In this document: one piece after another, positions 36,126 through 44,394 of the stretch
How the letters are laid out: each line of letters opens with the position of its first letter
Position numbering within the stretch: position 1 is the stretch's first letter
Source: Verrucomicrobiia bacterium
GTDB taxonomy: Bacteria > Verrucomicrobiota > Verrucomicrobiia > Limisphaerales > CAIMTB01
DNA length: 64,000 nt
Reading direction: 5' to 3'
Assembly: GCA_019634625.1 (NCBI GenBank)
Contig: JAHCBA010000003.1
Location: forward strand, 224,804-288,803
Made by a program: the position numbers and the translations under genes
The notes under the pieces: model-generated
What the model was told of the DNA's origin: nothing
The model's database searches: none
What the model saw: only the letters and a program-made list of their open reading frames with translations

Positions 36126-36351
36126 GGAAGAGGGAGGGGAGTAAGAATTAAACTGCCCGGCTAACTAAACGTATGGGTAAGTAAATAGAAATAATGCCTG
36201 ACCATTTGCTTATCGATGGCAGGCGTTGCAGAGGGATGGCGCCGGCGGAGGTCGGCGGGTGCTGGAGGGAGAACGCAGGCGGCCATTGATCCGGGGGGCC
36301 GAATCGGTGTCTTCCCGGCGGCAGACTCGGAATCGTGGGCCGGGCGTGGCG

Positions 36352-37953
36352 TCAGCGAGTCGAGGCCAGTTCGGGGGCGCTCGGGGCCGGGGTGGTGGGC
36401 CGAAGGACCTGGAAACGGGGTGCCGCCTGGGGGGATGTGGCGGGAATGGAAGATGGGGCCGATTCCGCGGAAGCGGGGGAGACTTCGGGAGCGTCGGGTG
36501 CGATGACCTGGCCGTCCACGAAAGCGACCAGGGAGGCGACGGCGTCACGGAGATCGTCCGCATGCAGGTCGAAATCGGTGGAGGACCTGGCGCTGAGGTC
36601 GGCCTCGGCGGCAATGGCCTGGGCGGAGCGGTCGATGGAGGTCATGGCCACGTTGATCTGGGCGATGCCGCGGGCCTGTTCGGAGGAGGCGGCGGCGATG
36701 TGGCGGACGCGCTCATCGACCTGGCGCGCCTTGTCAACGATTTCGGTGAGGCGGGTGTGGACGTGGCGGGAGATTTCGACGCCGCGGGTGCTGCGGCTTT
36801 GCGATTCCTCAATGCTTTGGGCGGTGTTGCGGGCGGCTTCGCCGGCCCGGCGGGCGAGGGCGCGCACCTCGTCGGCGACGACCGCGAAGCCAAGGCCGGC
36901 TTCCCCGGCCCGGGCGGCCTCGATGGCGGCGTTGAGGGCGAGGAGGTTGGTCTGGAAGGCGATTTCGTCGATGGTCTTGAGGATGGCGGCGATGCTGTCG
37001 GAGGACGCCTTGACCTCGTCGATGGCGCGGGCGAGTTCGGCCATGTCGGCGGCGCCGGCTTCGGCGGCGGCACGGGCCTCGTTGGCGAGGGAATTGGCGG
37101 AGGCAGCGTGCTCGGAGTTTTGTTCGACGGCTTTGCGGATGCCTTCGACGGAGGCGGAGGTTTGCTCGACGGAAGCGGCCTGCGAGGCACCGGATTCGGC
37201 GAGGGTGGCGCTGGACTGTGCGAGTTGGGAGGAGGCGGCGCCGATACGTTCGGAGGACCCGGTGAGGCGGTTGACGATCGGGTCCAGGGTGCGGCGGGTG
37301 CGGCGGGCGAGGACGGCGACGAGGAGGACGGCGAGGGCGGCGATGGCAAGGGCGGCGGTGCCGAAGGCGAGGACGCCGCGCCGGATGGAGGCGAAGCTGT
37401 CGATGACGTTGCCGGTACGGTCGCTGGCGACGGCGGTGCAGGTCTCCTTGAGGGCGGCGGTGGCGACGCGAAGGGTTTCCACGGCGGAGGGCAGATCGCC
37501 GTCGAGGGCGGCCATGGCCTCCTGGAAATCCGTTTCGACCAGGCTGTGGATGCGATCGAAGGTGAGGGCGAGCCGTGTGAAGGCGGACTCGACGGCGGCG
37601 ACCTGGGCGGCGGTCGGGCCCACCGGGAAGAGGGCGGCGAGGGCGGCGATGGGTTCCCGAGTCTGGTTGCGGCGTTGCCCGGCGAGCTGGAGGCGGGCGG
37701 GTTTGTCGTCGTCCTGAGCGAAGAGGAGTTCGTAGGCGTGCAGGCGGTAGAGGGCGAGATTCTCCTCGAGGCTGGCGATGTGCTGGAGGCTGGGGAGCCC
37801 TTCGGACCGGAGTGAGGCGATGGCGATGGTGCCGTCGGTGCAGATCCGCCACAGGACGAAGCCCTGGACCCCGACGAAGGCGAGGAGGAGGAGAACGACA
37901 CCGCGGATGTTGCGGAAGCTCCTGCGCAGGGAGGTCGAGGGGGCGGATTTCAT
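36352..37953 (-). CDS. Methyl-accepting chemotaxis protein
   Basis: 533 residues. One N-terminal transmembrane helix (about 18-38), a periplasmic helical sensor region (about 40-190), a second transmembrane helix ([20 protein letters not shown], near 197-216) and a cytoplasmic signalling domain with the hairpin tip [23 protein letters not shown] full HAMP domain is not evident. The C-terminus is a Ser/Pro/Ala tail without a clear CheR-binding pentapeptide. It is the last gene of a three-gene minus-strand operon (porin, binding-protein-like, receptor), so it may sense the ligand handled by its neighbours. Confidence 0.92.
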   Translation of the reverse strand: MKSAPSTSLRRSFRNIRGVVLLLLAFVGVQGFVLWRICTDGTIAIASLRSEGLPSLQHIASLEENLALYRLHAYELLFAQDDDKPARLQLAGQRRNQTREPIAALAALFPVGPTAAQVAAVESAFTRLALTFDRIHSLVETDFQEAMAALDGDLPSAVETLRVATAALKETCTAVASDRTGNVIDSFASIRRGVLAFGTAALAIAALAVLLVAVLARRTRRTLDPIVNRLTGSSERIGAASSQLAQSSATLAESGASQAASVEQTSASVEGIRKAVEQNSEHAASANSLANEARAAAEAGAADMAELARAIDEVKASSDSIAAILKTIDEIAFQTNLLALNAAIEAARAGEAGLGFAVVADEVRALARRAGEAARNTAQSIEESQSRSTRGVEISRHVHTRLTEIVDKARQVDERVRHIAAASSEQARGIAQINVAMTSIDRSAQAIAAEADLSARSSTDFDLHADDLRDAVASLVAFVDGQVIAPDAPEVSPASAESAPSSIPATSPQAAPRFQVLRPTTPAPSAPELASTR

Positions 37954-38001
37954 GGCTTGGGGATGGGAGGCGGGGGCGGACTGGGTGGGCGAGGGGGGGG
38001 G

Positions 38002-38430
38002 CTACTTGAGATCGATCTTCTTGACGCCGGTGAGGTCGGTGTCGGCGGGGACGATGCCGACGGCGCCGGCGGTGGCGGCGACGGTGGTGACGAGGGCGGC
38101 CGGGGAGTCGGCACGTTTGGGAGCCTGGCCTCGACCGGAGAAGGCGAGGCGCTGCCAGTGGGTGCGGAGCTGGGCGCCGTTCATGCCGCTGAGTTCTTTG
38201 ATCGCATCGTCGGCGCGGTCGGCGAGGAGGACGAGGGTGACGGCCTGACCGCCATCCCAGTAGAGCTTCTTGCCGGTGAACATGTCCTTGAGGGCGGCGA
38301 GGTCCACGTTGGCGGTATTGGCACCGGGATGGGCGACCACGACGAATCCGTCGAGGGCGGCGGCACGGGCGGTACCGAGGAGGAGGAGGGTGCCGGCGGC
38401 GAGCGCGGCGAGGAGCGACCGGGGTTTCAT
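38002..38430 (-). CDS. Small periplasmic-binding-protein-like protein (phosphate PBP-type)
   Basis: 142 residues: signal peptide (LLAALAAGTLLLLGTARA) and a short domain with LKDMFTGKKLYWDGGQAVTLVLL, NGAQLRTHWQRLAFSGRG and GAVGIVPADTDL. This resembles the small 'phosphate ABC transporter substrate-binding protein' family (PBP-like), which covers only part of a full PstS and often stands near porins and sensory proteins. 23 bases downstream of the porin gene and 48 upstream of the chemoreceptor. No ABC permease is near, so it is more likely a ligand-presenting or accessory protein than part of an importer; this is inference. Confidence 0.75.
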   Translation of the reverse strand: MKPRSLLAALAAGTLLLLGTARAAALDGFVVVAHPGANTANVDLAALKDMFTGKKLYWDGGQAVTLVLLADRADDAIKELSGMNGAQLRTHWQRLAFSGRGQAPKRADSPAALVTTVAATAGAVGIVPADTDLTGVKKIDLK

Positions 38431-38453
38431 AAACTTCCTTGGGGTGGGGTGGG

Positions 38454-39662
38454 TTAGAAACTGAGGGTGGTCTTGGCGGCGAACATCCACCATCCGTTGT
38501 CGTCGCGGACGGGGTTGCGGGCGTTGTCCTGGACCAGGCCGGTGCCGCGGAGGTAATGGCCTTCGAGCTTGATGAGCCACCAGTCGCGGATGTCGAAGCG
38601 GACCGACAGGGCGGTGTCGCGCTGGTAGGCGTCGGAACGGAAGGCGAGGTTGCGTCCGCTGCGGTCGGAGGTGTCGGCGTAGTACTCGGAGTAGTAGGAG
38701 CCGACCTCGAGCCAGGGATTGAAGCGATAGGCCGCGCTGACGTACCAGGCGTCGGAATGGGACTGATCGGAGGCGGCGCGTGTGCCTCCAATGAACGTCT
38801 GGCTGTTCGCGGTGCGGAAGTAGTATTCAGCCTGGAAGGTCCAGGACTTCCACAGGTACTCGAGGGAGAGCTGCGTGAAGGGGACCTCGAGTTCCTGGGC
38901 GATCGAGCCCGGGCCGAAGGGGGGATTGACGGTGGTGTGCAGGGTCAGGTCCGGGACGTATCCGAGCAACCCGCCGGCCCGGAGTCCGGGGACCGGAGTG
39001 GCCCACCAGAGCTGGAGTCCGAGCATGACGAAGGTGTCGAAGCCATCGAACGAGGCGATGGGGGCGGGGGGGAGGCCGTTCTGGATCAGCCGGCCGAGGC
39101 CGCCCTCCTCGGAAAGGCTGACGACGCCGCCGAAGGCTTCGTAGGAGACGCTGCCGGCCCTGCCGGCAGGGATATGGCCGAAGAGGACACCGCCATCGAC
39201 GGAGGTGGAGAAATCGCGCCAGCGTGCGTCGTAGATGCCCTGCGGCAGCAGCACGGAAGTGCGGGCGAGGTCCACGTCCTGGATGTGGTTGTAGATGCCG
39301 CCGGGGCGACGGACGCGACCGCCGCGGACGCCGAAGGTGTCATGGAACGAGTATTCGACCTGGGCATAGTCGAGGAACGGCTTGTAGTCGCCGACATCGC
39401 CGAGGTCGAAGGCGAAGGCCTGGGCGGAGATGCGGGTGCGTTTGAAGGGGGAGATCGAGGCGTTGAGGCCGAACTCGTTGAACGACAGGGAACCATTGGC
39501 TGTGGAGCCGAGGTAGTTGTAGTCCGAGGAGTAGAGGAACCCCTGGCTGGCGAAGCCGTGGAAGTTGACGGTCTGATTGCCGAGGGAGAGTTCCCAGGCG
39601 TTGGCGGAAGTGCCGGCGAGAGCGGCGACACCGGCGGCGAGGGCGGTCTTGAGTTGCTTCAT
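38454..39662 (-). CDS. Outer-membrane porin-like beta-barrel protein
   Basis: 402 residues from ATG at 39662. Signal peptide MKQLKTALAAGVAALAGTSANA is followed by alternating amphipathic strands rich in Tyr, Phe and Gly (NFHGFASQGFLYSS, SLEYLWKSWTFQAEYYF, YVSAAYRFNPWLEVGSYYSEYY), and the last residue is Phe (TTLSF), the outer-membrane sorting signal. Family seems to be the porin-like/DUF-type barrel common beside small binding proteins. First gene of the porin/binding-protein/chemoreceptor operon. A 35-base stretch encoding LFGHIPAGRAG is almost identical to an intergenic repeat end at 35.8 kb. Confidence 0.82.
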   Translation of the reverse strand: MKQLKTALAAGVAALAGTSANAWELSLGNQTVNFHGFASQGFLYSSDYNYLGSTANGSLSFNEFGLNASISPFKRTRISAQAFAFDLGDVGDYKPFLDYAQVEYSFHDTFGVRGGRVRRPGGIYNHIQDVDLARTSVLLPQGIYDARWRDFSTSVDGGVLFGHIPAGRAGSVSYEAFGGVVSLSEEGGLGRLIQNGLPPAPIASFDGFDTFVMLGLQLWWATPVPGLRAGGLLGYVPDLTLHTTVNPPFGPGSIAQELEVPFTQLSLEYLWKSWTFQAEYYFRTANSQTFIGGTRAASDQSHSDAWYVSAAYRFNPWLEVGSYYSEYYADTSDRSGRNLAFRSDAYQRDTALSVRFDIRDWWLIKLEGHYLRGTGLVQDNARNPVRDDNGWWMFAAKTTLSF

Positions 39663-39784
39663 GGCGAGTTGGGGGTGGGACCCGCCCTTGGTCCCGGTTC
39701 CCCTGCGGGAGTTCCGGAGTCGCGGATCCACAGCAACCTGTATCGGACGGCGTCGGCGTAACTGAAACGGGAGACGCGATGCCG

Positions 39785-39941
39785 TGCATCCCGGAGTTGT
39801 GGGGAGCGGTGCAGACTTGGCGAAGCATGGCCCTGGAGGGCCGAGTTCCATGAGGCCGCAACGGTTTGGATCGCTGGGTAGAGGACTCGCGGAGTTCGTC
39901 CCTCCGATCCGGTGGATCCTTACCCACCACTCCGGGATGCA
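39785..39941 (+). mobile_element. MITE-like inverted-repeat element, copy A
   Basis: 157 bases bounded by TGCATCCCGGAGTTGTGGGG and its imperfect complement ending CACTCCGGGATGCA. The conserved core includes GAGGGCCGAGTTCCATGAGG, CCGCAACGG and GGACTCGCGGAGTTCGTCC. It lies in the gap between the divergent porin and FmdB-like genes. It encodes no transposase. Confidence 0.75.
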
Positions 39942-40020
39942 CCGGGGGCGATGAAGCCGCGCGGATTGAACTGGCGGGGCGGGGCGGGTAGCGTTGGGGC
40001 CACGTTCAAGGACGTGCCCT

Positions 40021-40545
40021 ATGCCGATCTACGAATATGCCTGTCCGAAGTGCCGGCGGATCTACAGTTTCCTGTCCAAGAGATTGCAGCCCGAGCGGGA
40101 GCCGGTGTGTCCGAAGTGCGGGTTCGACCAGTTGGTGAAGCAGATGAGTTCCTTTGCGATGATCAAGGGGGTGGCGGAGCCGAAGGCGGCGGACGATGTG
40201 GGGCCGGACGGCGAGCCGATGCCGGACATCGACGAGGGGAAGATGGAGCGGGTGATGTCGGAGCTGGAGCGGGACATGGATCATCTCGACGAGAACAACC
40301 CGCGGCACATGGCGCACCTGATGAAGAAGATGAAGGACATCATGCCGTCGGGGACGGTGCCGAAGGAGCTGGACATCGCCATCAAGCGGCTGGAGAAGGG
40401 GGAGGATCCCGAGAAGATCGAGGAGGACATGGGGGATGTCCTCGGGGATTTCATGGGGGGGCCGGAGGGCGAGGACGACGGGATGGGCGGCGGGTACGGC
40501 GGGGGGGGCGGGTATTCCCGGGACAGCGGGTTATACGATTATTGA
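40021..40545 (+). CDS. FmdB-family zinc-ribbon protein
   Basis: 174 residues. The N-terminus MPIYEYACPKC is the hallmark of FmdB/CxxC_CxxC_SSSS proteins; a zinc ribbon is formed by Cys8, Cys11, Cys30 and Cys33. The remainder is unusual for the family: an acidic helical region (MERVMSELERDMDHLDENN, KRLEKGEDPEKIEEDMGDVLG) and a Gly/Tyr-rich tail (GGGYGGGGGYSRDSGLYDY). FmdB proteins are thought to be regulators, but mechanism is unknown. ATG at 40021 fits the family start exactly. Confidence 0.88.
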   Translation: MPIYEYACPKCRRIYSFLSKRLQPEREPVCPKCGFDQLVKQMSSFAMIKGVAEPKAADDVGPDGEPMPDIDEGKMERVMSELERDMDHLDENNPRHMAHLMKKMKDIMPSGTVPKELDIAIKRLEKGEDPEKIEEDMGDVLGDFMGGPEGEDDGMGGGYGGGGGYSRDSGLYDY

Positions 40546-40594
40546 GGGAGGGCGAGGAAGCGGTGGATGAGCGGCGGATGGATTGGGGGAAGTA

Positions 40595-40816
40595 TCAGCC
40601 TCCGGCGACGATGCGGACAATTTCCAGGCGGTCGCCGGGGGCGAGGGGGCGGGCGTGGAATTCGGACGGGGCCACCGCCTGGCCGTTATGTTCGACCACC
40701 ACGCTGCGTGGGGGGAGGTGGCGGGCCTGCAGGAAGGCTTCGAGGGTACAGGGGAAGGTGACGGGGATGGACTGGCCGTTGGCCTGGATGGTGGTGGGGG
40801 TGGAGGGAGTTTCCAC
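40595..40816 (-). CDS. ThiS/MoaD-like sulfur carrier protein, orphan
   Basis: 73 residues from GTG at 40816. The pattern TIQANGQSIPVTFPCTLEAFL, LPPRSVVVEHNGQAVAPSEF, LAPGDRLEIVRIVAGG is that of ThiS beta-grasp proteins, ending in the di-Gly that is adenylated and loaded with sulfur for thiazole synthesis. No thiG, thiF or thiE is in the window, so partners must be elsewhere. The frame continues upstream into element B sequence, which is ignored. Convergent with the FmdB-like gene. Confidence 0.75.
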   Translation of the reverse strand: METPSTPTTIQANGQSIPVTFPCTLEAFLQARHLPPRSVVVEHNGQAVAPSEFHARPLAPGDRLEIVRIVAGG

Positions 40817-40884
40817 GCGGGGGAGGGTAGCGGGGGCGGGGATGGGCGGGAAGGCGGAGGTGGGGTGGGGGATGACGGGGGGGC

Positions 40885-41040
40885 GCATCCCGGAGTCGCG
40901 GGGAGAGGTGCGAACTTCGCGAGGGGTCGCCTCCGAGGGCCGAGTTTCACGAGGCCGCAGCGGTGTGGAGCGTTGGGATGAGGACTCGCGGAGCTCGTCC
41001 CTCCGATTGGCTGCCTCCTCATCCGCAACTCCGGGATGCA
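40885..41040 (+). mobile_element. MITE-like inverted-repeat element, copy B
   Basis: 156 bases, left end GCATCCCGGAGTCGCGGGGAG, right end ending GCAACTCCGGGATGCA, with the same core as copies A and C (GAGGGCCGAGTTTCACGAGG, GGACTCGCGGAGCTCGTCC). It occupies the divergent gap between the ThiS-like gene and the sigma factor, so it may influence either promoter. Confidence 0.75.
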
Positions 41041-41109
41041 CCGGTTGACGGGATGGAGGCAGGACGGTGTCCGGCGGGCGGCGGGCGGTTCGTCGAGGAA
41101 GAAGGATTT

Positions 41110-42480
41110 ATGGAGACGCGCGAGGCCAGTGAGCAGGACGTGACGGCGCCTGGGGCGGATCCGGGTCAGGTGACCGGGACGGTGGAGCATCTGTTCCGGC
41201 ACGAGGCGGGGAGGATGGTGGCGATTCTGACGCGGGCCTTCGGGGTTGAGCATCTGGGACTGGCGGAGGATGTGGTTCAGGAGACGCTGGGGCGGGCATT
41301 GCGGACGTGGCCCTACTACGGGATCCCGAAGAATCCGGCCGCGTGGATCATGCGGTCGGCGCGGAATCTGGCGTTGGATGCGGTACGCCGGCAGAAGGTG
41401 TTTCGGAACAAGGAGCCCGAGATCATCCGGGTGCTGGAGCGGAGTGTCGGAGCGGGTGAGGAACCGGTTGCGGAGGAGACGATTGCGGACGACCGCCTGC
41501 GGTTGATGTTCGTCTGCTGTCATCCGCGGATTCCGCTGGAGGCGCAGGCGGCGCTGGCATTGAAGACCTTGTGCGGCTTTGGGGTGACGGAGATTGCGCG
41601 GGCGTTCCTGACCACCGAGGTGGCGGTGGCGAAGCGGCTGACGCGGGCGCGGCAGTGGATCCGGGAGGCAGGGATCCCGTTTGAGATTCCGGAGGGAGAA
41701 GCGTTGGGGGTGCGGCTGACCGGCGTGTGGCGCTGCCTGTATCTGCTTTACAGCGAGGGTTACAAGGCTTCGACGGGCGACCGGCTGGTGCGGGAGGATT
41801 TGTGCGGGGAGGCGATCCGGCTGACCGGCCTGCTGGCGGCGCATAGTGCGGGGGATCGACCGACGACCCACGCCCTGCTGGCGCTGATGTTGCTGAGCGG
41901 GGCGCGGTCTGCGACGCGGACGGACGAGGCGGGGGAACTGCTGGCGCTGCGGGATCAGGATCGGACCCGCTGGGACCGGGGCATGATTGCGCGGGGGATG
42001 TATCATCTGGCGCGGTCGGGTTCGGGTGGGGAGGCGGGGGAATACCATTTGCAGGCGGGGATCGCGGCCTGTCATGCGGTGGCCGTCACGTATGAAGCGA
42101 CCGACTGGAGGCGGGTGCTCGAACTTTACGACCGGCTGCTGGTGCTGGACGATTCCCCGATTGTGGCGTTGAACCGGGCGGTGGCGGTGGGGGAGGTGGA
42201 GGGACCCGGGGGTGGGATCGAGGCCGTCCATCGGATCCGCGACCGGGCGCGACTGGAGTCGTATCACCTTTTTCACGCGGTCTTGGGGGAATTCGAGGCA
42301 CGACGGGGCGAGCGGGAGGCGGCGTCGGGGCACTTCCGGCGTGCCATTGCCCTGGCACCGGTGCCGACGGAGCGGAGGTTTCTGGAGCGTCGGGCGCTGG
42401 CCTGCGAGGCGGGGGACGGCCTTCGACTGGACGGGCGGGGTGAGGGTCCGGGTCGAGGTGCATCCCGGAGTTGTGGGTGA
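41110..42480 (+). CDS. ECF42-type RNA polymerase sigma factor with C-terminal TPR-like extension
   Basis: 456 residues. Region 2 is seen in LAEDVVQETLGRALRTWPYYGIP and PAAWIMRSARNLALDAVRR; region 4 in GFGVTEIARAFLTTEVAVAKRLTRARQWI. The long C-terminal half (RCLYLLYSEGYKAS, LLALMLLSGARSATRTDEAGELLALRDQDR, YHLQAGIAACHAVA) is the extension typical of ECF42, needed for activity in studied members. These usually accompany a DGPF/YCII-domain gene; none is seen here. ATG at 41110 is preferred because GAAGAAGG precedes it; the longer open frame upstream is repeat sequence. The last seven or so codons come from element C, so its native end may have been replaced. Confidence 0.92.
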   Translation: METREASEQDVTAPGADPGQVTGTVEHLFRHEAGRMVAILTRAFGVEHLGLAEDVVQETLGRALRTWPYYGIPKNPAAWIMRSARNLALDAVRRQKVFRNKEPEIIRVLERSVGAGEEPVAEETIADDRLRLMFVCCHPRIPLEAQAALALKTLCGFGVTEIARAFLTTEVAVAKRLTRARQWIREAGIPFEIPEGEALGVRLTGVWRCLYLLYSEGYKASTGDRLVREDLCGEAIRLTGLLAAHSAGDRPTTHALLALMLLSGARSATRTDEAGELLALRDQDRTRWDRGMIARGMYHLARSGSGGEAGEYHLQAGIAACHAVAVTYEATDWRRVLELYDRLLVLDDSPIVALNRAVAVGEVEGPGGGIEAVHRIRDRARLESYHLFHAVLGEFEARRGEREAASGHFRRAIALAPVPTERRFLERRALACEAGDGLRLDGRGEGPGRGASRSCG

Positions 42481-42614
42481 GGAGGGAACTCCGCTGAGCG
42501 GCGCTTCGGATGGCGGAGTTCCACGAGGCCGCAACGGTGTGGAGCGTTGGGTTGAGGACTCGCAGAGCTCGTCCCTCCGATTCGCTGCCTTTTCACCCAC
42601 AACTCCGGGATGCA
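42459..42614 (+). mobile_element. MITE-like inverted-repeat element, copy C, with perfect ends
   Basis: 156 bases with perfect terminal inverted repeats of 22 bases beginning TGCATCCCGGAGTTGTGGGT. The left end supplies the final codons and the stop of the sigma-factor gene, showing insertion into or against its 3' end. Core as in copies A and B. No coding capacity of its own. Being the least degraded, it is probably the youngest copy. Confidence 0.8.
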
Positions 42615-42691
42615 AGGGCCGGGTCGGGCGATTGAGCCGTGCGATTGACGTGGCGCGGGGGGTTGGGGAGCCTGCCGTCGAGGGTTTGAGC

Positions 42692-43321
42692 ATGATGGAC
42701 TTCGAGACGAGCGAGCGGTTTCGGGAGGCGATCACACGATTCGATGCGTTGAATGCGGGGGATCCGAACCGGGAGAAGACGCCTGAGGGCGAGCAACCGA
42801 GGGAGCTGGTCTATGCGCGGCGCCTGACGGAGTGGGTGCTGACGTTGCAGCCGGAGGCTTCGGAAGCGCTTCAATTGGCGGCGCGGTGTCAGCACCTGTG
42901 CCGGTGGGAGATCCCGAGGGACACGTATGCGGCGGATCGGGCCGGGTATTTGAAGTGGCGGCGTGACCTGCAGCAGTTCCATGCCCGGCGGGCGGGTGAG
43001 GTGCTGTCCGGGGTGGGGTACGACATGGCGACGCTGGACCGGGTGCGGGATTTGAACCTGAAGAAGGATTTGGGAAGGGATCCGGAAGTGCAGGTCCTCG
43101 AGGATGCGTTGTGCCTGGTGTTTCTGCAGTACCAACTGGCCGGGCTGGCGGAGAGGACTGAGGATGGGAAGCTGGTCAACGCCTTGCGGAAGTCGTGGGG
43201 CAAGATGTCGTCCCGGGGGCGCGAGGCAGCCTTGGGGCTGTCGTATGGGGACCGGGAACGTTCGCTGTTGGGTCGCGCGTTGGAGGCGACGGACGCCGGG
43301 CAGGAGGGTGGGGTGGGATGA
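42692..43321 (+). CDS. DUF4202 family protein
   Basis: 209 residues, cytoplasmic, all-helical. The family pattern is clear: RFREAITRFDALNAGDPN, PRELVYARRLTEWVLTLQPEASEALQLAARCQHLCRWEIPR, GYLKWRRDLQQFHARRAGEVL, RDPEVQVLEDALCLVFLQYQL and KLVNALRKSWGKMSSRGREAAL. The conserved HxxRW and late ED..C residues recall HD-type helical hydrolases, but no function is established. The first of two ATGs (42692 and 42695) is used. It is coupled to the methyltransferase by an ATGA overlap and lies 77 bases after element C. Confidence 0.9.
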   Translation: MMDFETSERFREAITRFDALNAGDPNREKTPEGEQPRELVYARRLTEWVLTLQPEASEALQLAARCQHLCRWEIPRDTYAADRAGYLKWRRDLQQFHARRAGEVLSGVGYDMATLDRVRDLNLKKDLGRDPEVQVLEDALCLVFLQYQLAGLAERTEDGKLVNALRKSWGKMSSRGREAALGLSYGDRERSLLGRALEATDAGQEGGVG

Positions 43322-44394
43322 CGATGACGGACGTGGAGCGGCGGATTCGGGAAGAGATTGGGCGGGAGGGGCCGATCGGGTTTGACCGGTTCATGGAGAT
43401 GGCCTTGTACGCGCCCGATGCGGGGTATTACGAGCGAGGGGACCGGGCCATCGGGTGCGGCGGGGATTTCTACACGAGCGTGAGCGTGGGGCCGGTGTTG
43501 GGATTCCTGGTGGCCTGGCAGATTGCGGTGTGGTGTCGGGACTGGGATCGGGTCGAGGTGGTCGAGGCGGCGGCGCATGACGGTCAGTGGGCGGAGGACA
43601 TCCTCGGGGCGATCGAGCGGTTTCATCCGGGGCTGTGGCCGCGGGTGGGGTATCGGATCGTCGAGCCGAGTAAGCGTCGGCGTGAGGCGCAGCGGCGGCG
43701 CCTGGAGGGGTGGGGTGAGCGGGTGAGTTGGGCCGACGGGTGGGAGTCGATGGGCGGGCCGTTCGAGGGGGTGCTGGTGGCCAATGAACTTCTGGATGCC
43801 TTTCCGGTGCGCCGGTTCGGTTGGGATGCGGTGTTGGGGGAATGGTTCGAATGGGGCGTGACGATCGAGGGTGGGGCGTTGGGGTGGGTCCGCATTCCGG
43901 GGCGGGTTCCGGATCTGGGGCCGGAGGTCCGGGGAATCGAGCCGTACCTGCCGGACGGATTCGTGATGGAGCGTTGTCCCCGGGCCGGGGAGTGGTGGCG
44001 TCGGGCGGCGGGCCAGCTGCGACGGGGCTGGTTGGTGACTTTCGACTATGGCCTGCCGGGCGGCGGTTGGCCGTCCCCGGAACGGATGTCAGGCACGTTG
44101 AGGGGGTTTTATCGTCACCGCCGCGAGGACGATCTTCTGGCACGACCGGGGGAGCAGGATCTTACGGCGTCGGTGGACTTCGAGGCCTTGGAGCGGATCG
44201 GGGTGGGGGAGGGATTGCGAACCGAGGCGCATGTGGCCCAGGGGCGCTGGCTGGGAGCGGTGGCGGCGCGGGTGCTGGAGGCCGGGGGCGAAGGGGCGGG
44301 ATGGTTGGAGGAGCGGTCGAGAATGCTGCAAACGCTGATCCATCCGGGGCACCTTGGGCAGACCCACCGGGTGCTGGTGCAGGCACGTCCATGA
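43318..44394 (+). CDS. MidA/NDUFAF7-like SAM-dependent methyltransferase
   Basis: 358 residues. COG1565 features: IGREGPIGFDRFMEMALYAPDAGYYERG at the start, DFYTSVSVGPVLGFLVAWQI, ANELLDAFPVRRF, LVTFDYGLPG and TLRGFYRHRREDDLLARPGEQDLTASVDF. The last blocks are diagnostic for the MidA/NDUFAF7 arginine-methyltransferase family, whose mitochondrial member methylates a complex I subunit. The usual Gly-rich SAM loop is degenerate (VEAAAHDGQWAEDIL), so binding may differ. Coupled to the DUF4202 gene; the bacterial substrate is unknown. Confidence 0.9.
   Translation: MTMTDVERRIREEIGREGPIGFDRFMEMALYAPDAGYYERGDRAIGCGGDFYTSVSVGPVLGFLVAWQIAVWCRDWDRVEVVEAAAHDGQWAEDILGAIERFHPGLWPRVGYRIVEPSKRRREAQRRRLEGWGERVSWADGWESMGGPFEGVLVANELLDAFPVRRFGWDAVLGEWFEWGVTIEGGALGWVRIPGRVPDLGPEVRGIEPYLPDGFVMERCPRAGEWWRRAAGQLRRGWLVTFDYGLPGGGWPSPERMSGTLRGFYRHRREDDLLARPGEQDLTASVDFEALERIGVGEGLRTEAHVAQGRWLGAVAARVLEAGGEGAGWLEERSRMLQTLIHPGHLGQTHRVLVQARP

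Larger units (their letters stand above)
35388..36351. other. Repeat-rich intergenic region, no gene
   Basis: Nearly 1 kb without a credible gene. From left to right: heptamer array (35626-35688), a degenerate reverse-oriented relative of the 156-bp elements (35691-35848), an imperfect tandem pair of ~145-bp units (35850-36125), and an AT-richer tail with AATAATGCCTGACC (36190-36203). The open frames here encode only repeat-derived low-complexity peptides. Confidence 0.7.

Noticed and set aside
39785..42614. Small genes encoded by the three inverted-repeat elements (HPGVVG/RRDELRESS-type frames)
   Set aside because: The peptides arise from the repeat DNA itself on both strands, differ in frame and length between copies, and lack start signals.
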